A DNA stretch of 25,263 bases, taken from Bacteroidales bacterium UBA4912 (GTDB lineage: Bacteria; Bacteroidota; Bacteroidia; Bacteroidales; Dysgonomonadaceae). Positions within the stretch are counted from its first letter, which is position 1. Every line of letters starts with the position of its first letter. This document shows, piece after piece, positions 1-9,165 of the stretch. The notes beneath the pieces were generated by a model, which saw nothing but the letters and a program-made list of their open reading frames with translations, was not told the origin of the DNA and did no database searches. Position numbers and translations under genes: made by a program. The stretch is from NCBI GenBank assembly GCA_002398875.1, contig DHCC01000071.1:1-25263 (forward strand), written 5' to 3'.

Positions 1-300
1 GAATATGGTCATGATCTCATCGTCAGAGAAAGAATGTCTGTTGTAGTTATCCACCTCTTTATATGGTTCAAGAATAGTCAACACTTTTTCTTTTGTAAAC
101 TGTTCTTGTAAAAGAGGGTAGGGTCCTTCAATATTAAAATCATACGTATTAATGGTATAATTGGGCTTGAAGTCTCTCTTATGATTCAGCATAAATCCTG
201 AGATGGCATATATTATTATTATACCGGAAAAAAAATACGAAAGATCACGATGAATCACACGTGACCATTTTCTAAGTTTAGACATAAATTTATCACTCAT
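1..300 (-). CDS. PepSY-associated membrane protein, N-terminal 100 residues (cut by window edge)
   Basis: Reading leftward from the ATG at 298-300, the frame stays open to base 1 (100 codons, no stop), so this is the start of a gene that continues outside the window. The protein begins MSDKFMSKLRKWSRVIHRDL, followed by a hydrophobic segment at about residues 21-41 and the motif SGFMLNH. Lys/Arg-rich start, 'IHRDL', one helix and 'SG..LNH' is the pattern I know from small PepSY-associated TM proteins of Bacteroidota. Those are single- or few-helix inner-membrane proteins often encoded beside TonB-dependent receptors and linked to iron or haem handling. The start lies 28 bp after the S46 peptidase stop, so it is the ninth gene of the operon. 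A second possible start is Met6. Family assignment is by recognition; the function is inferred. Confidence 0.75.
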   Translation of the reverse strand, partial: MSDKFMSKLRKWSRVIHRDLSYFFSGIIIIYAISGFMLNHKRDFKPNYTINTYDFNIEGPYPLLQEQFTKEKVLTILEPYKEVDNYNRHSFSDDEIMTIF

Positions 301-328
301 TGTTTTTAAACCTGCAAGTTATTGAAAA

Positions 329-2518
329 CTATATTATGGACAATTCATCAAAAACATAGCGAGAAGGAGAGTATTTATCCAAAATAAACAATACATATCT
401 TATATCTACCGCAATAGCTCTTGAAATTTCTTTATCGTATCGATAATCAGACGCTACTCCTTCCCAAATTCTATCAAAATTAAGACCTACCAACTCTCCT
501 TTTCCGTTTATGATCGGCGATCCAGAACTTCCGCTTGTTGTATGGGCATTCGTCAAGAAATTGACTGGCAGCTGATTGTTTTTATCGGAGTACTTCCCAT
601 AATCGGCATTGCTGTGCAGGTCTCTGATTTTCTTGGGTATATAAAAATTTGGATCTTCCATGTTATTCAGATATTTAGATAAAACCCCATCCAGTGTAGT
701 AAACGGATCATACCAAAGGCCATCCTGTGCATTAGCACCTGAAACTCTTCCATAACTAATTCTTAGTGAGTTGTTGGCATCAGGATATAGTGTTGAGGCA
801 TTATTCATCTGCATATAACCTTCCAGATAGATATCGTTCAACTCTTGGAGACGGGCCTGCAAATCGCCTCTTTGGCGTACAATCCTGTCTACATTAATCA
901 TATAGTAGCCTATTGATATAGCATATAACGGATCTTCCTTTATCTCTTTCTGAACATTCCTGTTAGAATCTTCTAAAAATGAAATTACCCTTTCCTTGTT
1001 CGTAAAAAGTGAATTTGCAAATATCTCCTGAGACAACTTTTCTACGTCTCCATTGTAGATGGTCAAATAACGAACCATAGCTTCGGGTTTGAACTTATTG
1101 GGCATATTTTCGTAATATTTCACCATCATGTTACGAAATATTTTTCTATCTATCTCGTAATCCCAATTGTTGAAAAATTGGTGTGTAAGCCCCATAAGTC
1201 TCTTAGCCTCAGCGCTTGCTTTTTTGTCGTCAATTTTTTGTCTTGAATAAATGGCAGCCATTTTTTCAAACTTCCCAATAAAGGGCACTATTTCAGAACC
1301 ATTTAGTCCGGCTTCGTTAAAATAGTCATAGGCTAAATTATATTCGGCAACTTTTTGATAATGCTCTTCCATCTCTTTAAGAACAGAGCCATACTTTGCA
1401 GCTCTTTCAGGGGTACTATTAGCCCATTTATTAAAGAGTTCTTCTTCTTTCTTTTTTACATTCACGAGATCCATTCTGGATACTCCCATAATTTCTCCCT
1501 TCCATCTTAGGTAGCTATTGCCAATGGAAGATAATCTTGTTGTATATCTAAATTTCAGGGATGGATTCTCTTCGATTGCATTATTAATAATGTCCAACTT
1601 CTCTTTTCTAATGGCAACTTTGTGGGCATTTTGGTTATAAATAATCTTATCAAGGGCAAAAGATGGAACATATTCACGAGTAGAACCGGGAAACCCCATA
1701 ATCATTACAAAATCCTGATCTTTTACACCTTTGGAAGAAACCGGTAAAAAATGAACAGGCTTATAGGGCCTGTTATTCTTAGAGTAAGATGCAGGCATAT
1801 TCTTATTGTTGGCATAAACTCTTAAAAGAGCGAAATCCCCTGTATGACGTGGCCATTTATAATTATCTGAATTACCTCCAAATTTTGCAATGGCCATTGG
1901 AGGAGCTGCAACCATTCTAACATCTCTGTAAACGGCATACACATTCATGATATATTGACTATTGCCAAAGAGAGACTGCATTCTCACCTCATATTTGGTG
2001 CCTTTTGTCTCTCTATCTGCAATTTTTTTCCCATTTTCGTCTATTTTATCTTTTTTCGTGCGTCCTGTAAGCCCGTCAGTACCTTCCAAAATCTCTTCCG
2101 TAACATCCACCATGCGTATAAGCTGCTTCACCTGCAGACCTCTGCAAAGAGACTCCTCCGATCTATTATTAGCCCAATAACCATACTTTAGAAAGTCATT
2201 TTCCGGAGTGGAAAATCGTTCAATATATGACATCACTACGTGATAGTTCGTGATAATCAAGCCACTGTCGGAGACAAAGCTTGCGGTTCCATAGCTCCTT
2301 AAATTTGCTCCCTCACCCATCAATCCTATAACGGCATCTTTGAGGCAAGCCTGGTTTATGCTGTATATCTCTTCAGCGCTCAGTTTTAACCCCATTTTTC
2401 TCATTTGAGAAAATTTCTGATTTTTAAGTAGTAACGGTAACCACATGCCTTCATCGGCAATGAGTTGTGTCGGCAATAAAATAGTTGTCAAAACGCATGA
2501 CAATAATAATCTCCTCAT
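329..2518 (-). CDS. S46 family dipeptidyl peptidase, DPP11-like (Asp/Glu-specific type)
   Basis: Secreted periplasmic serine exopeptidase of 729 aa, normal length for S46. A signal peptide (residues 1-20) is followed by ADEGMWLP, matching the DEGMW mature start of the family. The catalytic triad is visible: His93 in TNYHVV, Asp228 in PRHTGDFALL and Ser665 in GSSGSP. Arg683 lies 18 residues after the serine (GLNFDR); in Porphyromonas gingivalis DPP11 the matching Arg673 gives specificity for Asp/Glu at P1, whereas DPP7 has Gly there. Oddities: the usual TNHHC is TNYHVV, the Cys just upstream (GCTG/CTGS-like) is replaced (SYGTAS), the substrate-binding 'DNW' is DNY, and GGNSGSP is SGSSGSP, so it is a divergent member. 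It starts 3 bp after the metalloprotease stop. It probably trims peptides released by that metalloprotease into dipeptides. Confidence 0.9.
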   Translation of the reverse strand: MRRLLLSCVLTTILLPTQLIADEGMWLPLLLKNQKFSQMRKMGLKLSAEEIYSINQACLKDAVIGLMGEGANLRSYGTASFVSDSGLIITNYHVVMSYIERFSTPENDFLKYGYWANNRSEESLCRGLQVKQLIRMVDVTEEILEGTDGLTGRTKKDKIDENGKKIADRETKGTKYEVRMQSLFGNSQYIMNVYAVYRDVRMVAAPPMAIAKFGGNSDNYKWPRHTGDFALLRVYANNKNMPASYSKNNRPYKPVHFLPVSSKGVKDQDFVMIMGFPGSTREYVPSFALDKIIYNQNAHKVAIRKEKLDIINNAIEENPSLKFRYTTRLSSIGNSYLRWKGEIMGVSRMDLVNVKKKEEELFNKWANSTPERAAKYGSVLKEMEEHYQKVAEYNLAYDYFNEAGLNGSEIVPFIGKFEKMAAIYSRQKIDDKKASAEAKRLMGLTHQFFNNWDYEIDRKIFRNMMVKYYENMPNKFKPEAMVRYLTIYNGDVEKLSQEIFANSLFTNKERVISFLEDSNRNVQKEIKEDPLYAISIGYYMINVDRIVRQRGDLQARLQELNDIYLEGYMQMNNASTLYPDANNSLRISYGRVSGANAQDGLWYDPFTTLDGVLSKYLNNMEDPNFYIPKKIRDLHSNADYGKYSDKNNQLPVNFLTNAHTTSGSSGSPIINGKGELVGLNFDRIWEGVASDYRYDKEISRAIAVDIRYVLFILDKYSPSRYVFDELSII

Positions 2519-2521
2519 GTT

Positions 2522-4813
2522 CTATTCCTTTTCAATAATGTTTAGTAAAAAATTATAATTGGGTCGATTTGCACGCTCCCTCTTTGAAGCCCTTTTCAAA
2601 TTTCTCCTGGTTTTTTCTAATTGTGCAAAAGCAGCTTCTTTAATTATTAATTCTATGCCAAATTTCGGATCATTTTTTTGGCTTGAAACCGCACTTACGC
2701 TCTTTAATGTTTGTAAATACGAAATTTGCATATTTTTATCATAAAGAGATCCTTCCCTTGTCATTTTCCATATTAGCTTATCCAAATCTTCAAAATATCT
2801 CTCGAGATTTTTGCCGGCCTGTTTATCTTCACTGCCATTCACAATCCGCGGGAGTAAATAGTGAGCCATCAAAGAGGACAACGTTTCTCCTTGTGATTTT
2901 AAAATCAACTCTTTTTGAAATCCAAGTATCTGATTGATATCATCTCTTTCCATGTATAATGGATACTCATGCAAATGTCTTACTACAAACTCCAGTGCTT
3001 CTTTCTGTTTATTGAGAGACACCGGTACATATTTGTCGGTAACAAAATGTAAAGGTCCCTGATAATTATACACACCTCCAATATAAGAGATTGGCAATGT
3101 TATATATCTGCAATATTGCTTGTTCAGAGCTTGATAGCGAGACTCTATCACATCCAAACCGCCTCCCTCCTGAATTGTCCAATCGACAAGACTATCCAAT
3201 ATTATTCGTGTGTTGTTTATTCCACTCTGTGAAGAAGCTATGATGTCATTTCCAAGCGACTCAGGTTGGGATGAAGGGTCGGGAGAAATTGGCGATGTGA
3301 TGAAGGGAGAGAAAAGATAGAAAGGGTTGTTACCTTTCGATGCAAACAGCGAGTCTAACATCTGTTTCTCATCTTCCGGTGTTTCTGCACCGTGTATATA
3401 CTTGTATCCGTACTCTATCGACAGAAAATCGAAGGGCCCTAGATGTGGTGGAGTCATTTTCACCCCTCTCTCTAAGTCCCCCGGTTCAGCAACGTGATTA
3501 AATCTTGCATAATCCATTACAGATGCTGTGGTACCATAAGTTTGAGTAAACGTTGGAGATCGTAACGAGTCGACCGGGTACGCATAAGAGCCCCTCATGT
3601 TGTGCTGCAAGCCCAACATGTGTCCAACCTCATGAGCAATCGAATATCTTATGATCTCTCCGGCAACTTCGGGATCGAAATCAAGAGCACGGGCACGAGG
3701 ATCTGCAGCCGCTGTTTGCGTAAAGCGCCACATATTGACTAAATTCACCACATCATTCCACCACAGAACTTCTCCATTGATAATTTCTCCACTTCTTGGA
3801 TCGGTCCAAATTTGGCCTGCAGCATTGGCTTCGTTCAAAGGAAAATATCTGACTACGTTGGTTTTAATATCGTATGGATCAAAGTCGGGATCACTTGGAA
3901 ACTCTTTGGCTGTTAAAACATCCCTAAAACCTATTTTTTCAAATGCTTTATTCCAATCTTCTATACCCGACTTAATAAAGGGAATCCACTCGGAAGGGAA
4001 ATAGGGCTCAATATATACAACGATGGGATGAAGAGGTTTCACCAACTTACCGGATGCATGTGCCTCAATATCTTGTTTAGCGGGTTCAATTTTCCATCTT
4101 GAAATATAACTCTTTGTCTCAATACCTTTTCCGGATGCGTAATGTTTTTTACTAATAGGTTGGTAACCAATTCTGTCATCGTTAAGGCGAGTCATTAATG
4201 GATAGTCGGAAAGTCTCAATAAAAAGTACTGAACAGTTAATGCTAAAGTCTCCCTTCCCCCATTAAATTCATAATAGCTACGAATATTTACATGATCATT
4301 ATACTCTCGCATAAAAAGGATCTTGCTAAGCTTACTTTCCAGCTTCCCTTTTTTAACATTATCCGGAAGAGGCCAGGCTAGCTGAACCTCTTCCGAAAAA
4401 TATTTTGTAACATCTACAATTGAAGCATTATCAGATTCATTTCGTTTTTCGATATCAAAAATCATCGAACTCCCAACAATCTCATTTCTTTTAAGAGCCC
4501 CGTATATTGGATTTGTAGCATCCACCTCCGAAAATTGTGTTAACTCTTGTATTAACATGTATTTTCCTTCTTTTTTAAAGCGGATAACTACAGGGGGAGT
4601 CCTCATTTGTCCCGCCGAGTAAACTTTAGCTTTTGGAGAGCTTATGTCTACTACTCTGGAACCAAATAATATATCCTTACCAAGAAGAGAGTCTGGTATT
4701 TCAAACGTATACTTATCTGAACTTTTAACAACCTTTATAAAGGAGTCTTGCTGCCCTTTAAGAAAGAAAGGAGCTAAAACCAGAAAAGAAATGAGAATTG
4801 TTTTCTTCAACAT
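2522..4813 (-). CDS. Secreted zinc-dependent metalloprotease (HExxHxxGxxH, DUF5117/DUF4953 type)
   Basis: A protein of 763 aa with a signal peptide (MLKKTILISFLVLAPFFLKG). A longer frame begins at 4885, but its first 24 residues are not signal-like and would overlap the upstream gene, so I choose the ATG at 4811-4813. The zinc site HEVGHMLGLQH has ligands His394, His398 and His404 and catalytic Glu395. A Met-turn-like SVMDYARFN follows, which makes it a metzincin-type protease. The N-terminal part (FGSRVVDISSPK..YSAGQ, then EYNDHVNIRSYYEFNGG) fits the large Bacteroidota family annotated as zinc-dependent metalloprotease with DUF5117 and DUF4953. It sits 25 bp after the lipoprotein gene and 3 bp before the S46 peptidase. 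The likely role is endoproteolysis of a captured protein at the surface or in the periplasm. The substrate is unknown. Confidence 0.9.
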   Translation of the reverse strand: MLKKTILISFLVLAPFFLKGQQDSFIKVVKSSDKYTFEIPDSLLGKDILFGSRVVDISSPKAKVYSAGQMRTPPVVIRFKKEGKYMLIQELTQFSEVDATNPIYGALKRNEIVGSSMIFDIEKRNESDNASIVDVTKYFSEEVQLAWPLPDNVKKGKLESKLSKILFMREYNDHVNIRSYYEFNGGRETLALTVQYFLLRLSDYPLMTRLNDDRIGYQPISKKHYASGKGIETKSYISRWKIEPAKQDIEAHASGKLVKPLHPIVVYIEPYFPSEWIPFIKSGIEDWNKAFEKIGFRDVLTAKEFPSDPDFDPYDIKTNVVRYFPLNEANAAGQIWTDPRSGEIINGEVLWWNDVVNLVNMWRFTQTAAADPRARALDFDPEVAGEIIRYSIAHEVGHMLGLQHNMRGSYAYPVDSLRSPTFTQTYGTTASVMDYARFNHVAEPGDLERGVKMTPPHLGPFDFLSIEYGYKYIHGAETPEDEKQMLDSLFASKGNNPFYLFSPFITSPISPDPSSQPESLGNDIIASSQSGINNTRIILDSLVDWTIQEGGGLDVIESRYQALNKQYCRYITLPISYIGGVYNYQGPLHFVTDKYVPVSLNKQKEALEFVVRHLHEYPLYMERDDINQILGFQKELILKSQGETLSSLMAHYLLPRIVNGSEDKQAGKNLERYFEDLDKLIWKMTREGSLYDKNMQISYLQTLKSVSAVSSQKNDPKFGIELIIKEAAFAQLEKTRRNLKRASKRERANRPNYNFLLNIIEKE

Positions 4814-4838
4814 AGAATCTGAATAAATTATGATCTCA

Positions 4839-6329
4839 CTATCTTCTTGGATACAATCTGTACTGAACCTTATACATATCCCCATCCTTTTCGATGGCCA
4901 ACGTCTCTGGCATGTTTTTCATAAAATAAGGTGAAGAGCTTTTATACCAGGCAGTGAAAATTAATTCAGGCTCATCTAAAGTGAAGTCATAAGTTCCTTC
5001 AATCTTCACCAATTCAATTACTACAGTTGCAAAAGTAGGATATGTACTTTTGGTGATATCACCTCCTGTTGCTTTTGAATCTATGTGCCAGGGCTTTTGG
5101 CCATTGACACCTGTTTCCCAGTCGGCTCTTACAATAAGTTTAGCCGAAAACTTTTGATTGGCAGTGGCAAGTGTTCCTTTTTGAGTTGTCTCTTTCCCTG
5201 CAACAAACCTAATAAGTGAATCGGAAGGAGAGAAGTAACGAGCAGTGCTCGCCGACCCGTAATCTGCAATGACAGTATCCGTAGTTGCGAAGTGTAGCAT
5301 ATTCGCCAAACAAAGAGCGTCACCTCCGGCGCTATTTGACATGCAGTCAAAAGCGGCAATAAAAATTTGGTTTTTATGAGTTTTGAGATAGTTTTTCTTT
5401 TCGTTATTCTTACTTGAGTTAATTACTATTTTCCCTACCCAGGAACCATCTGTCCCTTTTATAGCCTGATATATTTGGAAACCCGGGTTGCCACTTACTG
5501 CTTCTTTCAGAAGAATAGGAGATATATCAACAATAGGATCGGCTACTTTTAATGTAAACGTACCTGTTTCATTATTAACTGCAATAAACTTAGGGTCTGA
5601 AGGAGTCAATGTAATCTTTAAATCTTTATCGAATCCTGCCTCATCTTTTTTATTTATTTTGATGTTGAATGTATGTGTAGAAGCATTTTTTGGGATTATA
5701 AGTTTGTTAGAGCTACCCTCATTTACCAGGAAATCTTCTCCTATAGTCATCCCCCCTTCAAAATTCAAAACGACTTCTCTGTCTGCAGTAAGAGGTTGAT
5801 CAATCGCAAGTTTAAATGTTATGTCTTCACCATAAAATGGATTTGTTGTTTCCGGCGTATCAGCTACATCAAAAGAAATAACCGGAAGGACAATTTCTTT
5901 CGTGAACTTTATTGTGGTAGCAGATATCAGATCAGGATTAATCACATAATCTATTGATGGAGCAAGATTTATTTTCAACTCTAAATTTTCGTCCCAAATA
6001 TTTTCATTTAAAATTGTAATTCTTAATTCACCCGATGTTTGCCCCCTGGCTATTACAATCTGTTTTTCAGACATGGTATAATGCTCGTTTTCAATAGCAT
6101 TCCCCGACAACTGCAATTTTACAGTTAACTCCTGTTGCGCAGGCTCAGAGAGAGTTACCACAACATCATAATGTCCTGCATCGGTATTTACGCTGATAGT
6201 TTCAGACTGAAAAGAAACTGACGGTATTGATGTTTTGCCGTGGTCGTCAACTTCGCAAGAAAAAGCGCCCAAGGAAAGTACCAGTAAGATAACAAACTTT
6301 CCTAAAATTAATTTCCTAAAATCCCTCAT
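4839..6329 (-). CDS. Outer-membrane lipoprotein with Calx-beta/DUF1735-like repeats
   Basis: A 496-aa lipoprotein. The signal peptide ends at the lipobox GAFSC (Cys25), followed by acidic residues (EVDDH). These resemble the export signal that sends Bacteroidota lipoproteins to the cell surface. Two beta-sandwich-like repeats are visible. The first, at about residues 37-145, includes VSFQSETISVNTDAGHYDV and NEHYTMSEKQIVIARGQTSG; the second is at about 150-265 (PVISFDVADTPETT, then FLVNEGSSNKLIIPKNAST). Both have the 'xDY/xHY..P..I.IP.G.' pattern of Calx-beta and DUF1735/BT_3987-like domains. The last 200 residues (about 290-496) form a separate domain that I do not recognise. It lies 10 bp after the barrel gene. 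A substrate-binding surface lipoprotein is a reasonable inference, perhaps filling the place SusD has elsewhere. Confidence 0.75.
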   Translation of the reverse strand: MRDFRKLILGKFVILLVLSLGAFSCEVDDHGKTSIPSVSFQSETISVNTDAGHYDVVVTLSEPAQQELTVKLQLSGNAIENEHYTMSEKQIVIARGQTSGELRITILNENIWDENLELKINLAPSIDYVINPDLISATTIKFTKEIVLPVISFDVADTPETTNPFYGEDITFKLAIDQPLTADREVVLNFEGGMTIGEDFLVNEGSSNKLIIPKNASTHTFNIKINKKDEAGFDKDLKITLTPSDPKFIAVNNETGTFTLKVADPIVDISPILLKEAVSGNPGFQIYQAIKGTDGSWVGKIVINSSKNNEKKNYLKTHKNQIFIAAFDCMSNSAGGDALCLANMLHFATTDTVIADYGSASTARYFSPSDSLIRFVAGKETTQKGTLATANQKFSAKLIVRADWETGVNGQKPWHIDSKATGGDITKSTYPTFATVVIELVKIEGTYDFTLDEPELIFTAWYKSSSPYFMKNMPETLAIEKDGDMYKVQYRLYPRR

Positions 6330-6339
6330 TATTTTATAA

Positions 6340-7938
6340 TTATAAAGTTAATAATCCAATAGCGATACCAATATTATACCATCCAATATTGTCTGTTGCA
6401 AAAACGTTTCCACCATACAATTTGGAGTAACCTGTAAGCTTGCTGTTTTTAACGAATTGCAGTGGAAATGTATATAGCAAGCTCCCACTCACATAAAAGG
6501 TGTTTAGATTGTGATATTCCAGATCAGAGCGTAGAATACTTTTATAAACCTCTGTTTCTCTGTTAACATTCAGTTTGCTGTCTAAACTCAAACCAGCAAC
6601 AACTTGTGTTTCAAGAATTAATTTGTTGTATTTGTTATTCCAGAGACGGTACGAGGCATCCATTCCAAACGACAATTTATCGGCTCCATATTCCGATTTT
6701 TGCAAATAGTAAATATTTTCAAAAGAGGAATAATTGGCCGATAGGCCTGCGCTCCATTTGTATCCATCGCCACTTTTATCCATGGAATATAATTTCCAGG
6801 AAGCATCGACTTCGGCAGTTTTAACAACATATCTATTCTTATATGTGTATATGGTTTCCCATATCTGAGTACTTATCCCCGTCAGAGTATCTCTTTCAGC
6901 TATAAGGATTTGTCTGAACTCATCGGCTCCTCCGTCTACTGAAGCAGCCTTTGCCTGAAAGTTGTGTAAATATTTTGATCCTTTTAATAACAGATTGGAA
7001 TAGATGTTGTATTTATAAGCATTATAGGAGCCCGGGCTCTGTTTTTTGTCGCCCAAGGTCTCTTCTTGATAATACTCTACACCTCCGGAAATCAACCAGT
7101 TTAATTGTTCGTTAGAAAAACCGTATTGAATGTCTGCTCCAAGAGCATCACCAGTAAATTGTCTGCTAAATCCTTTGTAGCCTCCTATTCTGCCGACTGC
7201 ATTTTCTAAACCTGTGAAAGTATAATACTGTAAGTTAGGATCTGTCTGCACTGTAGTTAAACCAGGCATCTTCTCTTTATTGTATCTGTATAAAAGATTA
7301 ATTCCAAGTTTGTTATTATTATCAATATTATAGACTATTGATGGAATTAATGAATAGTTTAGCAGATAACTTCGGGAACGTGGGTCTTTCTGTCGTGCCA
7401 TATCGGCCACTTGATAATCTACTAAAAGGCCAAAATTTAATCTCTTATATGGTACTGTATATACTCTCAAGTTAAGTTTATACAGCTGAGTCTCATAATC
7501 TCCTTTTATGCTGCTGCCATAAATATAGGGATTGGCGTTATAGGTGTTAAATACATCAGACCAGGCCCTGTCTTTCTCTTTATTCAAATTAAATGAGAAA
7601 GAGCCTTTTACAAACACGTAGTCGTTCAATTTATCATAACGCTCCGTGGAGAACTTTAGGCCGTTGTTAGCAGAACCTTCTTGTAGTCGATGATAGTCCC
7701 CGCCATTACTATATGTCTCCAAAGTGGCAAAGCTTCCTTTGTCTGTTTTAGCAAAGACCATTCCTGCTGCATTTGAAGTATTTGACCACTGTTGTAAAAT
7801 CTTCTGAATTTCTCGTTTTTGATATTCCGGATAAGATGCAGTTGAATCTTTCTCGATAGGTAACTTCTCTTTATTCTGAGATGGTAAAGACGCGTTTAAT
7901 GCCAGAAGAAAAACAATTGTTAAAATAACATTCTTCAT
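6340..7938 (-). CDS. Outer-membrane beta-barrel protein (DUF6850-like)
   Basis: A 532-aa protein with a signal peptide (MKNVILTIVFLLALNASLPS). Most of its length alternates short amphipathic strands rich in Tyr, Asn and Gly, such as KLNLRVYTVPYKRLNFGLLVDYQV and NNKLGINLLYRYNK. It ends in strands typical of an outer-membrane barrel (GWYNIGIAIGLLTL). The early segment LQQWSNTSNAAGMVFAKTDKGS and its position right after the DUF4876-like gene match the family annotated DUF6850 outer-membrane beta-barrel protein in Bacteroidota. It has no TonB plug, so it is not itself a TonB-dependent receptor. It starts 3 bp after its upstream neighbour and 10 bp before the next gene. Function is unknown; from context it may be a partner or secretion channel for the lipoproteins beside it. 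Confidence 0.75.
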   Translation of the reverse strand: MKNVILTIVFLLALNASLPSQNKEKLPIEKDSTASYPEYQKREIQKILQQWSNTSNAAGMVFAKTDKGSFATLETYSNGGDYHRLQEGSANNGLKFSTERYDKLNDYVFVKGSFSFNLNKEKDRAWSDVFNTYNANPYIYGSSIKGDYETQLYKLNLRVYTVPYKRLNFGLLVDYQVADMARQKDPRSRSYLLNYSLIPSIVYNIDNNNKLGINLLYRYNKEKMPGLTTVQTDPNLQYYTFTGLENAVGRIGGYKGFSRQFTGDALGADIQYGFSNEQLNWLISGGVEYYQEETLGDKKQSPGSYNAYKYNIYSNLLLKGSKYLHNFQAKAASVDGGADEFRQILIAERDTLTGISTQIWETIYTYKNRYVVKTAEVDASWKLYSMDKSGDGYKWSAGLSANYSSFENIYYLQKSEYGADKLSFGMDASYRLWNNKYNKLILETQVVAGLSLDSKLNVNRETEVYKSILRSDLEYHNLNTFYVSGSLLYTFPLQFVKNSKLTGYSKLYGGNVFATDNIGWYNIGIAIGLLTL

Positions 7939-7941
7939 AAA

Positions 7942-9156
7942 TTATTTGTTAAGAAGTTGTAGGTGATCGTATTTTTTAGGGGTAGATCCAGTAGTTGTGA
8001 CAAAGTCGTCCGTACTATTATTCGTATCTTGTAAAACTAATCTGTCCCCATCCATTCCGCTTACTTTTCTTTCAAGCACTTCGTTTGTATATCCACTTAT
8101 CGAGTTTATATAGCCAAATCCAGCATCAATTATATTGGGAAATCTCTTTAAGTTAACATCCGGTCCTGTTGATGCATTATTCATCAAAGATTCAACGCCA
8201 TCTAAAACTGTATTTACAGGAACTCTTCTGAAACGTTCGCCAGATGTTTTACCGGGAGCAAAAAATTCCGGCCAATCGAGAATGTTCTCTTCAGTCTCGA
8301 AAATAAAAACTGCGTTAGACCCGTTTGATAAGAGATTCAGATATTTGATGGGAGCGGAACTGGAAATAACCGGTAATGCTTTTATCTCCGGATTACCCGT
8401 ACCATCAATCTCCTTCACTTCAAACTCAGCATCAGAGAGATCCACAGAGTTGGAGGCACTTGTCGTATGGTCGCGCGCACTCCGGGTAGCAATAACTATA
8501 CTTTTTCCCGGTTCCAAAGGGTATTCATTTCCCTCACCCGGAAAACGACAAATCTGACGTGTATAAATATAATCGGGATTATCCTTTGCAAGGTATGCTG
8601 CAGGAGACATAGACTCCGTTAGAGCTAGATACTTGCCATCCAGATAGACCACTTCGTCTGAATTATTGAAAATTTCGACAAATGAATCTGTTCTGTAATT
8701 TCTATTGGAGTCGTCTTTCGTTCCAGAAAAGTAAACCTTCGAAATAAGGAGACTCCTCATAATTATCTTTTCAAGATCGATCTTGATGCTTTTGTTTGAA
8801 AACACTGGATAGTTGGCCAGGGTGGCTTTCAATAATACCTTAGCCTTATCCTCAACAATCTGATTGTCGTTAATTAACTCGTTGTATTGAGCTCCACTCA
8901 TTTCCCACGTTGTATTGATCGTGTATTCATCAGGAATAATTTCGGGTATTCTAATTACTCCGTTCTCATCTGTTGTAAACTTGTAGATGTTATATGGACT
9001 TGTAAAAACCACCTCCTTGTTTGAATATTTAACCCCCAGGGTAAAATTGTCAGGAAGTTTGAATTCAACAATCATATCTTTTACCTGAACAGGCTCTTCT
9101 CTGGAGCATGAAAATAATGACACACATGCTATTATTGCGATAATAATTGTCTTCAT
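7942..9156 (-). CDS. DUF4876-like surface lipoprotein with lamin-tail-like domain
   Basis: A 404-aa lipoprotein whose signal peptide ends at the lipobox SLFSC (Cys17), followed by SREE. Residues about 25-125 look like a small Ig/SpaA-like beta domain (VEFKLPDNFTLGVKYSNKEV). From about 133 comes SKVYFSGTKDDSNRNYRTDS, then FVEIFNNSDEVVYLDGKYLA, which is the lamin-tail-like core typical of DUF4876 proteins: a predicted adhesion or binding fold often paired with a TonB-dependent receptor lacking SusD. It starts 9 bp after the receptor stop and is 3 bp from the barrel gene, so it is surely co-transcribed. I infer a surface substrate-binding partner of the receptor. No enzymatic motif is visible. 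Confidence 0.8.
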   Translation of the reverse strand: MKTIIIAIIACVSLFSCSREEPVQVKDMIVEFKLPDNFTLGVKYSNKEVVFTSPYNIYKFTTDENGVIRIPEIIPDEYTINTTWEMSGAQYNELINDNQIVEDKAKVLLKATLANYPVFSNKSIKIDLEKIIMRSLLISKVYFSGTKDDSNRNYRTDSFVEIFNNSDEVVYLDGKYLALTESMSPAAYLAKDNPDYIYTRQICRFPGEGNEYPLEPGKSIVIATRSARDHTTSASNSVDLSDAEFEVKEIDGTGNPEIKALPVISSSAPIKYLNLLSNGSNAVFIFETEENILDWPEFFAPGKTSGERFRRVPVNTVLDGVESLMNNASTGPDVNLKRFPNIIDAGFGYINSISGYTNEVLERKVSGMDGDRLVLQDTNNSTDDFVTTTGSTPKKYDHLQLLNK

Positions 9157-9165
9157 GAGTTATAA

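Noticed and set aside
4814..4885. 24-residue N-terminal extension of the metalloprotease.
   Set aside because: It overlaps the upstream lipoprotein gene and precedes a standard signal peptide that begins at 4813.
4839..9156. Calling either lipoprotein in the operon a SusD homologue.
   Set aside because: SusD proteins are alpha-helical TPR-type; both lipoproteins here are beta-rich and show no SusD motifs.
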